From: Cohnella luojiensis
GTDB lineage: Bacteria > Bacillota > Bacilli > Paenibacillales > Paenibacillaceae
Length of the DNA: 64,000 bases
Direction: 5' to 3'
Assembly: GCF_004564235.1 (NCBI RefSeq)
Contig: NZ_SOMN01000008.1
Location: forward strand, 1 to 64,000
Shown here: positions 51,984-62,042 of the stretch, one piece after another
Layout of the letters: each line of letters starts with the position of its first letter
How positions within the stretch are numbered: the stretch's first letter is position 1
Notes under the pieces: model-generated
Database searches by the model: none
Told to the model about the DNA's origin: nothing
The model's input: the letters and a program-made list of their open reading frames with translations, nothing else
Position numbers and translations under genes: made by a program

Positions 51984-54071
51984 CTACTCAAACGCTGCCG
52001 CTATGGACTTCCATAGCGGAATATCCGCCGCTTGGAACTGGCTGCGCAATGGAGGCTCCGGGCTCTTCACCCGCTCATAGGAGCCGGTCGATAGCAGTTC
52101 CCGCGCTTTGACGTTATCCAGCAAATTCATTTCCAATATGTTCATCAACGTGCTTCGAAGACCGGGATCGTATACCGGGCACATTAATTCAACCCTGCGG
52201 CTCAAGTTCCGCGTCATCCAATCCGCGCTCGAAATATAGACCTCATCGTCCCCGCCCCCCGCTACGGAGAGTATTCTGGCATGCTCGAGATAACGGTCGA
52301 CGATGCTGATCACTCGGATATTCTCGCTTAATCCCGGCACTCCGGGTCTGAGACAGCATACTCCCCGAACGATTAATTCGATTTTCACGCCAGCCTGCGA
52401 GGCTTGATAGAGCTTATCGATCATCGATTGATTGGATAAAGAATTCATCTTCGCGACTATCCGGGCAGGGCGCCCGCTCAAAGCATGACCAATCTCCCGA
52501 TCGATCAGTTCGAACAGCTTCGGCTTTAAGCCGATCGGCGCGACGGCGAAGGACGACCATAGATGGGGAGTCGAATATCCCGTCATCTCGTTGAACAATG
52601 CGGTAGCATCCGCCCCGATGTCCGGATGGCTCGTGAATAACCCCGCATCCGTATACAAACGTGCCGTATTTTCATTATAATTGCCGGTTCCGACATGCAC
52701 GTATCTCCGCAAGTTATTCGCTTCTCTGCGAACGACCAAAGTGATCTTGGCGTGAGTCTTCAACCCGACCAGTCCGTAGACGACATGGCAGCCGGCCTTC
52801 TCGAGCTGGCGCGCCCATGCGATATTGCGCGCCTCGTCGAACCTAGCCTTGATCTCTACGACGACGGTGACTTGCTTCCCCGATTCCGCCGCGCTGGACA
52901 ATGCCTGAATGAGCACGGAATTCACGCTCACGCGATAAAGCGTCATCTTTATCGCAAGCACGTTCGGGTCTGCCGCGGCTTCCAGAATGAAATCGTTAAC
53001 GACCTCGAATGACTCATAGGGATGATAGACGAGGACATCCTTCTCGCGAAGTACGGTCAACATATCGTCCTCTCCGTCGAATTCCGCGGGATAGACCGGC
53101 TCGTGCTTAGGATAACGAAGGTGCTCATAGTTCGGAAGCATGGCCACGAACTTAGACAGAAATCCCAGATCAAGAGGTCCATCTATTTCGTCGAAAGCCT
53201 CGCCTTCCATTTCCAGTTCGTCGCTAAGCAGCTCCAGCGCGTCCAAATGGATTCCTTTTTCCACCTCGAGTCTTACGGGCAATCCGCGCCGCCGCCGTCG
53301 CAGCTCCTTCTCTATCTCCTGCAGTAAATCCTCCGCGCCTTCCTCGTTCAACGTCAAGTCCGAATTCCGCGTCACGCGGAACGCATGAACCGCTACCGTC
53401 CTGTATCCGCTGAACAGGAGTCCGATATGCTCCTTGATCAAGTCCTCCAGCAGCAAATAAGAGAGTTTTCTACTGTTTTTCCTCCCTGGAACGAGGATTG
53501 TGCGGGCAAGAATCGACGGCACTTGAACGATCGCGCAGAACGTCTTCTCCTCTTCGCCTTCCGTTACGCCTTGGCCCTCCGGCTTCAGAACAACGGCCAG
53601 GTAAAGTTCTTTACTATGCAGAAGCGGAAAAGGACGGCTTTGGTCGACTGCCATCGGAGTGAGCACCGGATATATGATTTGCTTGAAATAGGAGGTCATC
53701 GTTGTCTTCTGTTCGTCGTTCAATTCCCGGAAGGCAGTAAGCGAGACGCCCTCTTTGGCCAATAGCCGAAGTAAATCGCGGTAAGTACGGTATTGTTCTT
53801 TAACCATTCGCGTCGTGCGCTTCATCAGTCGTTTAATCAAGCCTTGGGGCGTGTATCCCGTGAAATCGGTTTTTATAAACCCCGCTTTGCTCTGCGCTTG
53901 TAATCCGGCGACCCTAACGCTCATAAACTCATCTAGGTTGCTTTGCACGATGGAAAGAAACTGAAGCCTCTCCAAAAGCGGCGTACCTGCGTCTTCCGCT
54001 TCTTCAAGCACGCGCCGATTGAACTCCAGCCAGCTTAAATCACGGTTAATATATTTTTTGGAGCTAGACAC
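51984..54071 (-). CDS. ppk: Polyphosphate kinase 1
   Basis: Ppk1 polymerises the gamma-phosphate of ATP into polyphosphate. The 695-residue protein has the N-terminal domain YINRDLSWLEFNRRVLEEA, the middle domains, and the phospholipase-D-like catalytic part with VYGLVGLKTHAKITLVVRRE (the autophosphorylated His) and the second motif SIVDRYLEHARIL. The length is normal. It is preceded by a four-repeat PHO-box array (54152-54190), so the Pho system is likely to control it. Confidence 0.96.
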   Translation of the reverse strand: MSSSKKYINRDLSWLEFNRRVLEEAEDAGTPLLERLQFLSIVQSNLDEFMSVRVAGLQAQSKAGFIKTDFTGYTPQGLIKRLMKRTTRMVKEQYRTYRDLLRLLAKEGVSLTAFRELNDEQKTTMTSYFKQIIYPVLTPMAVDQSRPFPLLHSKELYLAVVLKPEGQGVTEGEEEKTFCAIVQVPSILARTILVPGRKNSRKLSYLLLEDLIKEHIGLLFSGYRTVAVHAFRVTRNSDLTLNEEGAEDLLQEIEKELRRRRRGLPVRLEVEKGIHLDALELLSDELEMEGEAFDEIDGPLDLGFLSKFVAMLPNYEHLRYPKHEPVYPAEFDGEDDMLTVLREKDVLVYHPYESFEVVNDFILEAAADPNVLAIKMTLYRVSVNSVLIQALSSAAESGKQVTVVVEIKARFDEARNIAWARQLEKAGCHVVYGLVGLKTHAKITLVVRREANNLRRYVHVGTGNYNENTARLYTDAGLFTSHPDIGADATALFNEMTGYSTPHLWSSFAVAPIGLKPKLFELIDREIGHALSGRPARIVAKMNSLSNQSMIDKLYQASQAGVKIELIVRGVCCLRPGVPGLSENIRVISIVDRYLEHARILSVAGGGDDEVYISSADWMTRNLSRRVELMCPVYDPGLRSTLMNILEMNLLDNVKARELLSTGSYERVKSPEPPLRSQFQAADIPLWKSIAAAFE

Positions 54072-54136
54072 GTTGCTTCCCCCTGTTCATTGCTCATGCG
54101 ACTATGACCATATAACCCGATCCGGCATTCTCTTTC

Positions 54137-54190
54137 ATTATGTTGCCCGATTGTAAACTAGACGTTAACTAATCGTTAACGCACGGTTAA
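54137..54190 (-). promoter_or_regulatory. Four-repeat PHO box and promoter of ppk
   Basis: On the minus strand TTAACC (54190-54185), TTAACG (54179-54174), TTAACG (54168-54163) and TTTACA (54157-54152) are spaced exactly 11 bp apart. Nine bases further is CATAAT (54142-54137), a good -10. This is the clearest PhoP-type array in the window. B. subtilis studies show such arrays bind PhoP dimers; binding here is inferred. Confidence 0.85.
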
Positions 54191-54251
54191 ATGAAAGACA
54201 ACCCTTCGCGAAATGAAGTCGCCATGGTTTATAATGGGAATAGTACTCTTA

Positions 54252-55403
54252 ATGAAATGGATATGCAGGAGAAAGAGGGAGATTGCTCTGGATCGGAAAA
54301 TCGTCGGTCAACTGCTAAGATTACTTCTCGTCATTGCGCTTTGTGTCGTGATCCTAATGCTGGCGTGGTGGTCTCTTCCGCTCCTGTATCCTTTCCTGCT
54401 CGGATGGCTTCTTGCATATGCCTTAAATCCGTTGGTGGACTTGCTGCACCGTAGAGCCCGTTTTCCCCGATGGCTAGCGGTCACCGTCACCTTGCTGTTA
54501 TTTGCTTCCGCAATGATTACGATCATCTCCGCTCTAATCATGCGTCTTGTCGAAGAGGTTATGAATTTGTCCGGCTCGCTTCAGGACTTGGTGACGTGGG
54601 TGGAAAATTCCTTCAACGATCTGCTGGCCAGTCCGGACATTCAAGGCCTCATTAACCGGATCAACGACTTTTACAAACAAAATCCCAACTACGAAGAAAC
54701 CATCAATAGCAGCATCTCCGACACGGCGCAAGTCATCACTCAAGCGGGTACCGGCCTGATCAGCTTATTCTTCAACGGAATCGTAAGCATTCTCTATTCC
54801 TTGCCTACCATCGCTACCATTGCGATCGTCGTCTTCCTTGCTTCCTTCTTCATCAGCAAGGATTGGAACCGTTATCGGATACTCATGAAGGAATGGTTTC
54901 CCATAGCCATGGTTCAAAGGGTCGGTTCGGTCTGGAAGGGTTTGCAGCACGCCTTATTTGGCTACATGCGGGCGCAATTGATTATGATTTCCATTACGAT
55001 GGTTGTCGTCATTATCGGCTTATTAATCCTAAGGGTGGAAAATGCATTGTCAATCGGATTGCTTATCGGCGTCGTAGACTTGCTCCCTTACTTAGGCGTT
55101 GGCGCGGCAATGATTCCTTGGCTGGGCTACATGTTCCTCATTGGCGACTGGCAGCTTGGAACCGGTTTATCCATTCTTTATGGGATTGTCCTGATTGCCC
55201 GCCAATTCATCGAGCCGAAGGTGCTTGCCTCCAGCGTCGGCTTGGATCCCCTGCCTACCTTGATCGCGATGTTCGCAGGCCTTCAGCTGTTCGGGATATT
55301 CGGACTCATCATTGGTCCCATCATCGTCGTCGTGCTGATGGCTTGCCATAGGGCTAACGTTTTCCGGGATATCGGCAAATACATTGGGCACGGGAACCGT
55401 TAA
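54252..55403 (+). CDS. ytvI: AI-2E-family transporter, YtvI-like sporulation protein
   Basis: A membrane protein of about 383 residues with eight predicted helices and the AI-2E/YtvI pattern: LLYPFLLGWLLAYALNPLVDLL at the N-terminus, GVVDLLPYLGVGAAMIPW, and QFIEPKVLASSVGLDPLPTLIAMFAGLQLFGIFGLIIGPI at the end. YtvI is linked to sporulation in Bacillus, and its transport role is unproven. The start is unclear. ATG 54252 is used, but a CTG at 54288 with GAGGGAG 6 nt upstream would give the family-typical MDRK start, and a TATAAT box lies at 54230-54235. Confidence 0.87.
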   Translation: MKWICRRKREIALDRKIVGQLLRLLLVIALCVVILMLAWWSLPLLYPFLLGWLLAYALNPLVDLLHRRARFPRWLAVTVTLLLFASAMITIISALIMRLVEEVMNLSGSLQDLVTWVENSFNDLLASPDIQGLINRINDFYKQNPNYEETINSSISDTAQVITQAGTGLISLFFNGIVSILYSLPTIATIAIVVFLASFFISKDWNRYRILMKEWFPIAMVQRVGSVWKGLQHALFGYMRAQLIMISITMVVVIIGLLILRVENALSIGLLIGVVDLLPYLGVGAAMIPWLGYMFLIGDWQLGTGLSILYGIVLIARQFIEPKVLASSVGLDPLPTLIAMFAGLQLFGIFGLIIGPIIVVVLMACHRANVFRDIGKYIGHGNR

Positions 55404-55411
55404 ATCCGCGC

Positions 55412-55831
55412 TTATCTGCGATTCGATCCTCCGTAGATCGAGAACTGACCGTTGCGCACTTTGCGTTCAAGCCATCGGTATATATATAACCGGTACAGAG
55501 GGCGAGTAAAAGGAAGAAGCATCGTCAACCCTACGATATCGGATAGAAATCCCGGAGCTATGAGGAGGATGCCGCCTGCCAGAACGCACAGGCCTTCCAG
55601 CAAGGAATGGCCGGGCGCTTGGCCTGCTTCCATCTGCTGCCGGGCTTGCTGCCATACTTTGCGTCCTTCCGTCTTGATAAGCCATGCCCCCAACGCCCCA
55701 GATCCGATCAGCAATGCCAAAGTCGCCCAGCCGCCGATCCATTTGCCCACCATGAATATAAACCATAATTCCATTAGCGCGAGAAGGAAAACGGCCAATG
55801 GAAGTTTGCTTTGCTTTTTCTGCATCATCAT
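55412..55831 (-). CDS. fxsA: FxsA family membrane protein
   Basis: A membrane protein of about 139 residues of the FxsA (YtzA-like) family. It has the hallmark GKWIGGWATLALLIGSGALGAWLIKTEG and PGFLSDIVGLTMLLPFTRPLYR. The E. coli homologue affects phage exclusion; the Bacillales role is unclear. The start lies in a run of three ATG codons (55831-55823) behind AGGAG. It is convergent with ytvI, 8 bp away, and overlaps nothing with that start. It follows the thioesterase gene. Confidence 0.88.
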   Translation of the reverse strand: MMMQKKQSKLPLAVFLLALMELWFIFMVGKWIGGWATLALLIGSGALGAWLIKTEGRKVWQQARQQMEAGQAPGHSLLEGLCVLAGGILLIAPGFLSDIVGLTMLLPFTRPLYRLYIYRWLERKVRNGQFSIYGGSNRR

Positions 55832-55862
55832 CACTCTCCTACTAACCATTACGATCGAACGC

Positions 55863-56336
55863 TCAAGACGGTTTCGAACCAATTAGCCCCATCATTCGTT
55901 GATACAAATCCGGAGCTTCCCGCGCGAAGCGAACGGGCTTCCATTCTTTGTTTACCCAAACGTGACTCGTTCCTCCCTGCACGAGGAGCAATCCTGGCGG
56001 GTCTTCACCTTCATAACGAATTCCATGACTAGCGGACATATCGCCGCTAACGATTCTCGATTCGAAACGAACGCGAATGCTCGTCATCTCCGCTACCCGA
56101 GTGCATACCGTAATCCAATCGTCGTATAAGGCAGGCTGTTTGAATGAGGCTTCAACGTCGGTTACCGGCAACAGCAAGCCCCGGGCTTCCACTTCCTTAT
56201 AGGCGATTCCGGCCTGACGAACCCACTCCGTACGGCCAATCTCGAACCAGTTCAAATAGTTGGCATGATAGACGACGCCCATCTGATCCGTTTCCTGATA
56301 TCTGACGCGTAAAGGGTGCAAAAACCAAGTTGCCAT
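55863..56336 (-). CDS. Acyl-CoA thioesterase (4HBT, YbgC-like)
   Basis: A 157-residue hot-dog-fold thioesterase. The signature VRYQETDQMGVVYHANYLNWFEIGRTEW includes the catalytic aspartate in TDQMG and the substrate-binding histidine. ATG 56336 is preferred because GGGAGG lies 8 nt upstream; a longer frame would start inside the pyk terminator. It should hydrolyse acyl-CoA in the cytoplasm. It is followed by fxsA. Confidence 0.9.
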   Translation of the reverse strand: MATWFLHPLRVRYQETDQMGVVYHANYLNWFEIGRTEWVRQAGIAYKEVEARGLLLPVTDVEASFKQPALYDDWITVCTRVAEMTSIRVRFESRIVSGDMSASHGIRYEGEDPPGLLLVQGGTSHVWVNKEWKPVRFAREAPDLYQRMMGLIGSKPS

Positions 56337-56390
56337 ATGACTTCCTCCCGAATAAACGGCTTCGTCATCCTTAGGATGGCGACTGGATAC

Positions 56391-56419
56391 AAAAATCCCC
56401 CACAGCAACGCTGCGGGGA
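56391..56419 (-). terminator. Terminator of pyk
   Basis: On the minus strand TCCCCGCAGC pairs with GCTGTGGGGGA (loop GTT), followed by TTTTTG. It lies 24 nt after pyk. Confidence 0.9.
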
Positions 56420-56442
56420 ATTCTATTTCATCGTTCGATAAC

Positions 56443-58197
56443 TTACATGACTTTAGCTTGCCCGGAGTAAATCACGCCGTGCTCCGCGTAAACCGTGACT
56501 TCCATGCCGTCCTTCAACAACTGAATGGCATTGTCAACGCCGACGATAACCGGGATGCCCAGGTTCAGTCCTACTACCGCGGCATGGCAAGTAATGCCTC
56601 CGCATTCCGTAATGACCGCCGCCGCTTTCTCGAACGCCGGCATATATTCCTTGTCCGTGGAAGGCGCGACCAAGATCGCTCCCTTAGTCATCTTGCGAAG
56701 CGCTTCTTCGGGCGTATTCGCGATAACGACTTTACCGGTAGCGCTTTGCGATCCGATTCCTTGTCCTTTGGCGATCAGTTCGCCGACGTTGTGAATCTTG
56801 ATTAGGTTCGTCGTGCCCGAGCGGCCAACCGGTACGCCCGCAGTAATAATGATCGTATCTCCAAGGCGCACGAGTCCGGTGTCCATCGCGCCTTTCACGG
56901 CGATCTCGAACATTTCGTCCGTTGTCGTCGCAGTTACGCCCTTCACAGGGATAACGCCCCATACCAGCTGCAGACGGCGCAATACTTGATCAATAGGCGT
57001 TACTGCGATGACATGGGATTTCGGTTTGTATTTGGAGATCATGCGCGCGGTATAGCCGCTCTCCGTGGAGGTTACGATCGCTTTCGCATCCAGATCCAAT
57101 GCGGCATTCGCCACAGCCTGGCTAATCGCTTCCGTAACCGATGTTTGTTGCGCTTTCGCTTGCTTAGTGAAGATCTCGCGATAGTGCAAAGCGGATTCCG
57201 CGCGTTCCGCGATACGGGACATCGTCAGAACGGATTCCACTGGATATTTGCCCGCAGCCGTCTCGCCCGACAGCATGATCGCGTCCGTTCCGTCGAAGAT
57301 CGCGTTCGCGACGTCGGAAGCTTCCGCGCGGGTCGGACGAGGATTCCGTTGCATGGAATCGAGCATTTGAGTAGCGGTAATGACCGGTTTGCCTGCGCGG
57401 TTGCACTTCTCGATCATGAGCTTCTGAACGAGAGGCACTTCTTCCGCGGGGATTTCAACGCCAAGGTCTCCGCGGGCAACCATTAGTCCGTCCGAAACCT
57501 CAAGAATCTCGTCGAGGTTGTCGACGCCTTGTTGATTCTCGATCTTGGAGATGATCTGAATGTGGCGCGCTTCGTGACGCTCCAGAAGCTCGCGTATTTC
57601 AAGCACGTCGCTAGCGCGGCGAACGAAGGAAGCCGCGATGAAATCGACGCCCATTTCGATTCCGAACTTGATGTCGCCGATATCTTTTTCCGTAAGTCCA
57701 GGCATGGAGATCGCGACTCCCGGAACGTTTACGCCTTTTTTGCTCTTGATTTGGCCGCTGTTAACGATCTGGCATTTGATTTCCGTGCCTTGGATGTCAA
57801 CGACCGTCATTCCGATCAAGCCGTCGTCGATCAGGATCGTCGAACCGACATGAACGTCGCTAGGCAATTCCTTATACGTGATGGGAACGCGATTGATATC
57901 GCCCAAGATTTCTTCTGTAGTCAAGGTGATATATTCGCCTTGAACGAGCTCGATCGGCTCTTCCTTCAATTTCCCAAGGCGAATCTCAGGGCCTTTGGTA
58001 TCCAGCAGGATCGCAACCGTTTTGTTCAATTCTTGGCAGGCTTGGCGAATCGCTTTCATCCGGTTTCCGTGTTCTTCGAAGTCGCCGTGCGAGAAGTTCA
58101 GACGGGCAACGTTCATTCCGGCGGTAATCAGTTTTTTGGTGTTATCCAACGATTCGCTGGAAGGGCCGATCGTACAGACGATTTTCGTTTTACGCAT
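56443..58197 (-). CDS. pyk: Pyruvate kinase
   Basis: Converts PEP and ADP to pyruvate and ATP in glycolysis. The first 480 residues are the classical enzyme: [27 protein letters not shown] (with the substrate-binding Arg/Lys), and [13 protein letters not shown]. The 584-residue length comes from a C-terminal PEP-utiliser-like domain ([32 protein letters not shown]), normal for Bacillales. The gene comes directly after accA, with no pfkA between. Confidence 0.97.
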   Translation of the reverse strand: MRKTKIVCTIGPSSESLDNTKKLITAGMNVARLNFSHGDFEEHGNRMKAIRQACQELNKTVAILLDTKGPEIRLGKLKEEPIELVQGEYITLTTEEILGDINRVPITYKELPSDVHVGSTILIDDGLIGMTVVDIQGTEIKCQIVNSGQIKSKKGVNVPGVAISMPGLTEKDIGDIKFGIEMGVDFIAASFVRRASDVLEIRELLERHEARHIQIISKIENQQGVDNLDEILEVSDGLMVARGDLGVEIPAEEVPLVQKLMIEKCNRAGKPVITATQMLDSMQRNPRPTRAEASDVANAIFDGTDAIMLSGETAAGKYPVESVLTMSRIAERAESALHYREIFTKQAKAQQTSVTEAISQAVANAALDLDAKAIVTSTESGYTARMISKYKPKSHVIAVTPIDQVLRRLQLVWGVIPVKGVTATTTDEMFEIAVKGAMDTGLVRLGDTIIITAGVPVGRSGTTNLIKIHNVGELIAKGQGIGSQSATGKVVIANTPEEALRKMTKGAILVAPSTDKEYMPAFEKAAAVITECGGITCHAAVVGLNLGIPVIVGVDNAIQLLKDGMEVTVYAEHGVIYSGQAKVM

Positions 58198-58245
58198 GAT
58201 TTCTTTTTCCTCCGTTTATCTATCCATGGTCTCATTTATATAGGG

Positions 58246-59211
58246 CTATTCTAACCCTGCGGTACCGAAACGCCCGACTTTGCGGAACTTCTGGTACCGG
58301 TCTTCCCTCAATTGATCCGGAGTCATCTGCATTAACTCTTGCAGATGGCGCCATAAAGCTTCCTTGATTGCTTCGGCTTGCATCGCCTTGTCCCGATGAG
58401 CTCCGCCTTGCGGCTCGGGAATAATATCTTCGATAACGCCGAATTCAAGCAGATCCTTCGCGGTAATCTTCATCGCTTCAGCAGCTTGATCGGCTTTGGA
58501 AGCATCTTTCCATAGGATCGAAGCCGCGCCGTTCGGCGAAATAACGGAATAGATCGCATTCTCCAGCATGAGCACCCGGTTGCCTACGCCTAATGCCAGA
58601 GCGCCGCCGCTTCCGCCTTCTCCGATAACTATGCAGATGATCGGCACCCCGAACATCGCCATTTCGCGGAGATTGCGCGCGATCGCTTCCGACTGGCCGC
58701 GCTCTTCCGCGGTATCGCCGGGATAAGCTCCCTTGGTATCGATGAACGTGATGATCGGGCGACCGAACTTGTTCGCTTGCTGCATGAAGCGAAGCGCTTT
58801 GCGGAAGCCTTCCGGATGGGGACTGCCGAAGAAACGCTGGATGTTGTCCTTCGTATCCTTGCCGCGCTGGTGTCCGACAACCGTAACGGGTATGCCGTTC
58901 AGCTTGGCTAAGCCGCCTACGATCGCAAGGTCATCGGCAAACAAGCGGTCTCCGTGGAGCTCGATAAAATCGGTAAAAACCGTATTTATGTAATCCAGAG
59001 ACGTCGGACGTTGATGATGACGGGCCATATGCATAATCTGAGCCGCGCTCATATTATCGTAGATCTCGACTTCAAGCTGCTTATAACGCTCCTCAAGCCT
59101 TCCGATTTCATCCGTGAAGTCGATTTGCTTCTCGGTTCCGAAATGCTTGAGCTCATCTATTTTCTTGCGTAATTCGGCGAGCGGCCTCTCAAAGGGCAGT
59201 TCACTGGACAT
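58246..59211 (-). CDS. accA: Acetyl-CoA carboxylase carboxyltransferase alpha subunit
   Basis: Catalyses transfer of carboxyl from biotin to acetyl-CoA, with AccD. The 321-residue protein shows [44 protein letters not shown] and [66 protein letters not shown] forms the oxyanion region. It overlaps accD by 11 nt, so the two are coupled. Confidence 0.97.
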   Translation of the reverse strand: MSSELPFERPLAELRKKIDELKHFGTEKQIDFTDEIGRLEERYKQLEVEIYDNMSAAQIMHMARHHQRPTSLDYINTVFTDFIELHGDRLFADDLAIVGGLAKLNGIPVTVVGHQRGKDTKDNIQRFFGSPHPEGFRKALRFMQQANKFGRPIITFIDTKGAYPGDTAEERGQSEAIARNLREMAMFGVPIICIVIGEGGSGGALALGVGNRVLMLENAIYSVISPNGAASILWKDASKADQAAEAMKITAKDLLEFGVIEDIIPEPQGGAHRDKAMQAEAIKEALWRHLQELMQMTPDQLREDRYQKFRKVGRFGTAGLE

Positions 59212-60067
59212 CGGCCGGCTCTCCTTTCCCCGCGTGCATGTCGAGCAGTTTGGTCAGCATCGCTTTCATTTCCTTGCGGTGGACGACCTTGTCCAATTGC
59301 CCGTGTTTCAAATTGAATTCAGCCGTCTGGAAGTTTTCCGGCAGCTTCTGACGAATCGTTTGTTCGATAACGATACGGCCGGCGAAACCGACGATCGCGC
59401 CAGGCTCGGCCAAATTGTAGTCGCCAAGGCTCGCAAAACTCGCGGAAACCCCGCCTAACGTAGGATCGGTGAATACGGAGATGAACAAGCCGCCTTTTTC
59501 CTGGAACCTGGCAAGCGCCGCGCTCGTCTTCGCCATCTGCATTAAGCTTAATATGCTCTCTTGCATTCTTGCCCCGCCCGAGGTAGAGAAGAAAACGAGC
59601 GGCAATTGCTTCTCCGTGGCCTTCTCGATCGCGCGAGTAACCTTCTCGCCCACTACGGAGCCCATGCTGCCGCTGAAGAAGTCGAAGCTCATCACTCCGA
59701 CGACGACGGCAAATCCGCCGATCTCGCCTTCTCCCGTAATGACCGCGTCCTTCAAGCCGGAGCTTGCCTTCTGCTGCTCGAGCTTCGTGGCGTAACCAGG
59801 AAATTGCAGCGGATCTTCCGAAATCAGATCTTCATTAATCTCAAAAAGACGCCCCTCATCGAGCGTCATTGCGATGCGCTCCCAGGCGTTCAGACGGAAA
59901 TGGTGTCCGCAGGTGGAACAGACTTTCAGGTTCTTCTCCAGTTCCTTGCTGAACTGAATCGTACCGCATTTCGGGCAACGGTTCATCAAGCCTTCGGGAA
60001 TATCCCTTTTCGTGCGTTCCGAAGGAACGACGGCGTATTTTTTCTTCTGAAATAAATCCTTGAACAC
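59201..60067 (-). CDS. accD: Acetyl-CoA carboxylase carboxyltransferase beta subunit
   Basis: The 288-residue zinc-binding subunit. The N-terminal C4 zinc finger is [26 protein letters not shown]. The crotonase-like body contains [29 protein letters not shown] and [22 protein letters not shown]. Together with accA it makes the first enzyme of fatty acid synthesis. It lies about 55 nt after the small DUF2007-like gene. Confidence 0.97.
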   Translation of the reverse strand: MFKDLFQKKKYAVVPSERTKRDIPEGLMNRCPKCGTIQFSKELEKNLKVCSTCGHHFRLNAWERIAMTLDEGRLFEINEDLISEDPLQFPGYATKLEQQKASSGLKDAVITGEGEIGGFAVVVGVMSFDFFSGSMGSVVGEKVTRAIEKATEKQLPLVFFSTSGGARMQESILSLMQMAKTSAALARFQEKGGLFISVFTDPTLGGVSASFASLGDYNLAEPGAIVGFAGRIVIEQTIRQKLPENFQTAEFNLKHGQLDKVVHRKEMKAMLTKLLDMHAGKGEPADVQ

Positions 60068-60123
60068 AGCGACACCTCACAAGCGATATAGGGGACCGTG
60101 AAGCTAATAGGTATCGTTCTGAA

Positions 60124-60312
60124 TTACAGGTGCAGAATACTGCCTAATACCTCTTGCACTTCCCGCACTTCGCCAGATGGGACCAATATTTCGTACTGCG
60201 GTTTGGTTAGGTTAATGGGGCGTACCTGTACGAGGAAACCTTCATCGGTCAGACGCTTCTGAATTCTTTCGGCGATCTTAGCGGTCGGTGCGATGTAGAT
60301 GACCGTCCACAT
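60124..60312 (-). CDS. Small DUF2007-like protein
   Basis: A 62-residue protein with a beta-alpha-beta pattern (WTVIYIAPTAKIAERIQKRLTDEGFLVQVRP). It resembles DUF2007 'putative signal transducing' proteins, and a small gene of this kind precedes accD in other Paenibacillaceae. Its function is unknown. Its own promoter may be TTGCTC-16-TAATAC in the 60313-60478 gap. Confidence 0.7.
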   Translation of the reverse strand: MWTVIYIAPTAKIAERIQKRLTDEGFLVQVRPINLTKPQYEILVPSGEVREVQEVLGSILHL

Positions 60313-60478
60313 GAAGCGGTACCCCCAATTTCTTAGTCATTCATTGTAAGATCGGAACGAGTCGTATTACTTGGTATAACGAATAGAGCAATAAAGAAAT
60401 CATAGCACAGAAGTCGCAAGACTAGCAACCAAACAACGGCAGATTCCTTGCGGCGCGCGGAATGGGAGAAGAATGACG

Positions 60479-61219
60479 TTACCCTTGCTTTATCGGAAGC
60501 CAATTCAGAACTCGCTCTATTTTACGATCCCAATAGCCCCACTCATGATTTCCCGGCTCTTCCTCGTAAGTCAATGGGAGCCCTAGCCGTAAGCAAAGGT
60601 CGCGGAACCGGATATTGTCTTCATATAGGAAATCCTCCGTTCCGCAGCACTGGAATAGCAGAGGAACGGAAGGTTGTCCGGCTAACCGTTCCGCAAGCGC
60701 GAACAGATCGGCCGACGAGCCAGGAATCGTGGATGGATCGCTGACCACGTTCAGCAGGTCCGGGGTAAATCTTACTTTAGCTAAACGATTAACGTCAACC
60801 GCTCCGGACAAACTGGCAGCCGCAGCGAACCTCTCAGGAAAGCTAAGTCCTAATTTCATCGCTCCGTAACCGCCCATGGAAAGGCCCGCAACGAAATTAT
60901 CTTCGGGTAGCGGCGACAGAGGAAAGAACGAACGAGCCAACTCGGGCAGCTCTTCGCTAACGAAGGTCCAATATTTCGCTCCGTGGCTCATGTCGGTGTA
61001 GAAGCTTCTGTTTACTGCCGGCATGACTACCGCTATACCATGGGCAGAAGCATATCTTTCGATGGAGGTTTGCCGGCTCCATGCGGTGTGGTCGTCCGAA
61101 AGGCCGTGCAGCAAGTAAAGCGTAGGGAACAAACGGCCTTTCCTTTGCGGAAGAATAACGTTCATAGACGCTTGTATCTCTAACGTTTCCGAGTAAAACT
61201 GACATTGGATAAAAGCCAT
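60479..61219 (-). CDS. Alpha/beta-hydrolase esterase
   Basis: A 246-residue esterase of the S-formylglutathione hydrolase/acetylesterase group. It carries [14 protein letters not shown] (oxyanion region), the nucleophile elbow [12 protein letters not shown], an acid residue in [11 protein letters not shown] and the catalytic His in [16 protein letters not shown]. It has no signal peptide, so it is intracellular. It lies between dnaE and the acc genes, where I would expect no gene in a typical Bacillales order. Confidence 0.9.
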   Translation of the reverse strand: MAFIQCQFYSETLEIQASMNVILPQRKGRLFPTLYLLHGLSDDHTAWSRQTSIERYASAHGIAVVMPAVNRSFYTDMSHGAKYWTFVSEELPELARSFFPLSPLPEDNFVAGLSMGGYGAMKLGLSFPERFAAAASLSGAVDVNRLAKVRFTPDLLNVVSDPSTIPGSSADLFALAERLAGQPSVPLLFQCCGTEDFLYEDNIRFRDLCLRLGLPLTYEEEPGNHEWGYWDRKIERVLNWLPIKQG

Positions 61220-61325
61220 TTTCCATCACTCCGTTAAAAAAAATTCGGTTTGGATGCCCGCTCTTCTGGCAATACAAAGAATCAATACTCCCTCTAAGTC
61301 AACTAAGAAGCAAAGGAGAACGCGA

Positions 61326-61698
61326 ATGATGAGCGAAGACAGCCAAACTAGGAATGTTTTGCTTCGTCAAACGCTTCAGGCGTTTCAAGACTGCTCCGAT
61401 CTGTCCAGCCAAGAATACCCTTTGTCCGGTATTCATATTGTGTACTTCAATCATTTGGTAGGTCAAGAGCAACTGAGAAAAGGCGTCCCTTGGTCTATTC
61501 GGCCATGTGCCGGCCTTACCAATACCTGAAATACTTAGCCAATCCCATTATACACCGACTCCTAAAGGCGACGAGCTAGTTAAGGGCATTCTCAAAGGAA
61601 AGGTCGCTATTTATTACGAGAAGACGGCTTATCTATATGATGCCTATTCTATAAAGGATATATTTTCACTTTCTTATTCAGAGGATGGAAGACCTTGA
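61326..61698 (+). pseudogene. Truncated, frameshifted GerA-type spore germination protein remnant
   Basis: A frame opens at ATG 61326 with AAAGGAG upstream and reads FQDCSDLSSQEYPLSGIHIVYFNHLV, which looks like the N-terminal domain of GerAA/GerKA germination proteins. It stops at 61529. The next part continues in another frame to 61698 with GDELVKGILKGKVAIYYEKTAYLYDAYSI, again of that domain. No membrane domain follows. This suggests a frameshift near 61500 and loss of the rest. The family assignment is by pattern only. Confidence 0.45.
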
Positions 61699-61937
61699 GA
61701 TGTAAAGTACATATTCGTGATTGTTTGAGGTACGTCTGTAACACCTGCAGCCATTAATCCAGTATTAATTTGAACCGATTCGTATACATAACCGTTACTT
61801 ATATAATAGGTAATGGTCATTTTCGATATATTCCCCTCAGCTACTGAAAAGCTTGCTGTAACTCCATTCCTTTGTTCTTCGGAGCAGTACCGAGCTCCGC
61901 TCTCCCTTCTGTCTGTCGATTCTTCGAAGCAATACAA
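61674..61937 (-). CDS. Doubtful small frame or gene fragment
   Basis: An 87-codon frame on the minus strand opens with TTG at 61937 without a ribosome site. Its C-terminal half (KMTITYYISNGYVYESVQI) has protein-like composition, but no family is recognised. It overlaps the end of the germination remnant on the other strand. It is probably a fragment. Confidence 0.25.
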   Translation of the reverse strand: MYCFEESTDRRESGARYCSEEQRNGVTASFSVAEGNISKMTITYYISNGYVYESVQINTGLMAAGVTDVPQTITNMYFTSQGLPSSE

Positions 61938-61965
61938 TCAAAGCGGGGGGGAGGGGGAAGGGCTA

Positions 61966-62002
61966 GAAAAAACCACATGGAGTTGTTACACTCGCATGTG
62001 GT
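61966..62002 (-). terminator. Terminator after the small membrane protein
   Basis: On the minus strand ACCACATG pairs with CATGTGGT around a 15-nt loop, followed by TTTTTTC. It lies 41 nt after the stop of the membrane protein at 62043, which supports that frame being transcribed. Confidence 0.75.
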
Positions 62003-62042
62003 GTAAAAACTATTTAAGCAAAAACCTTGGGATTCCCTTCAC

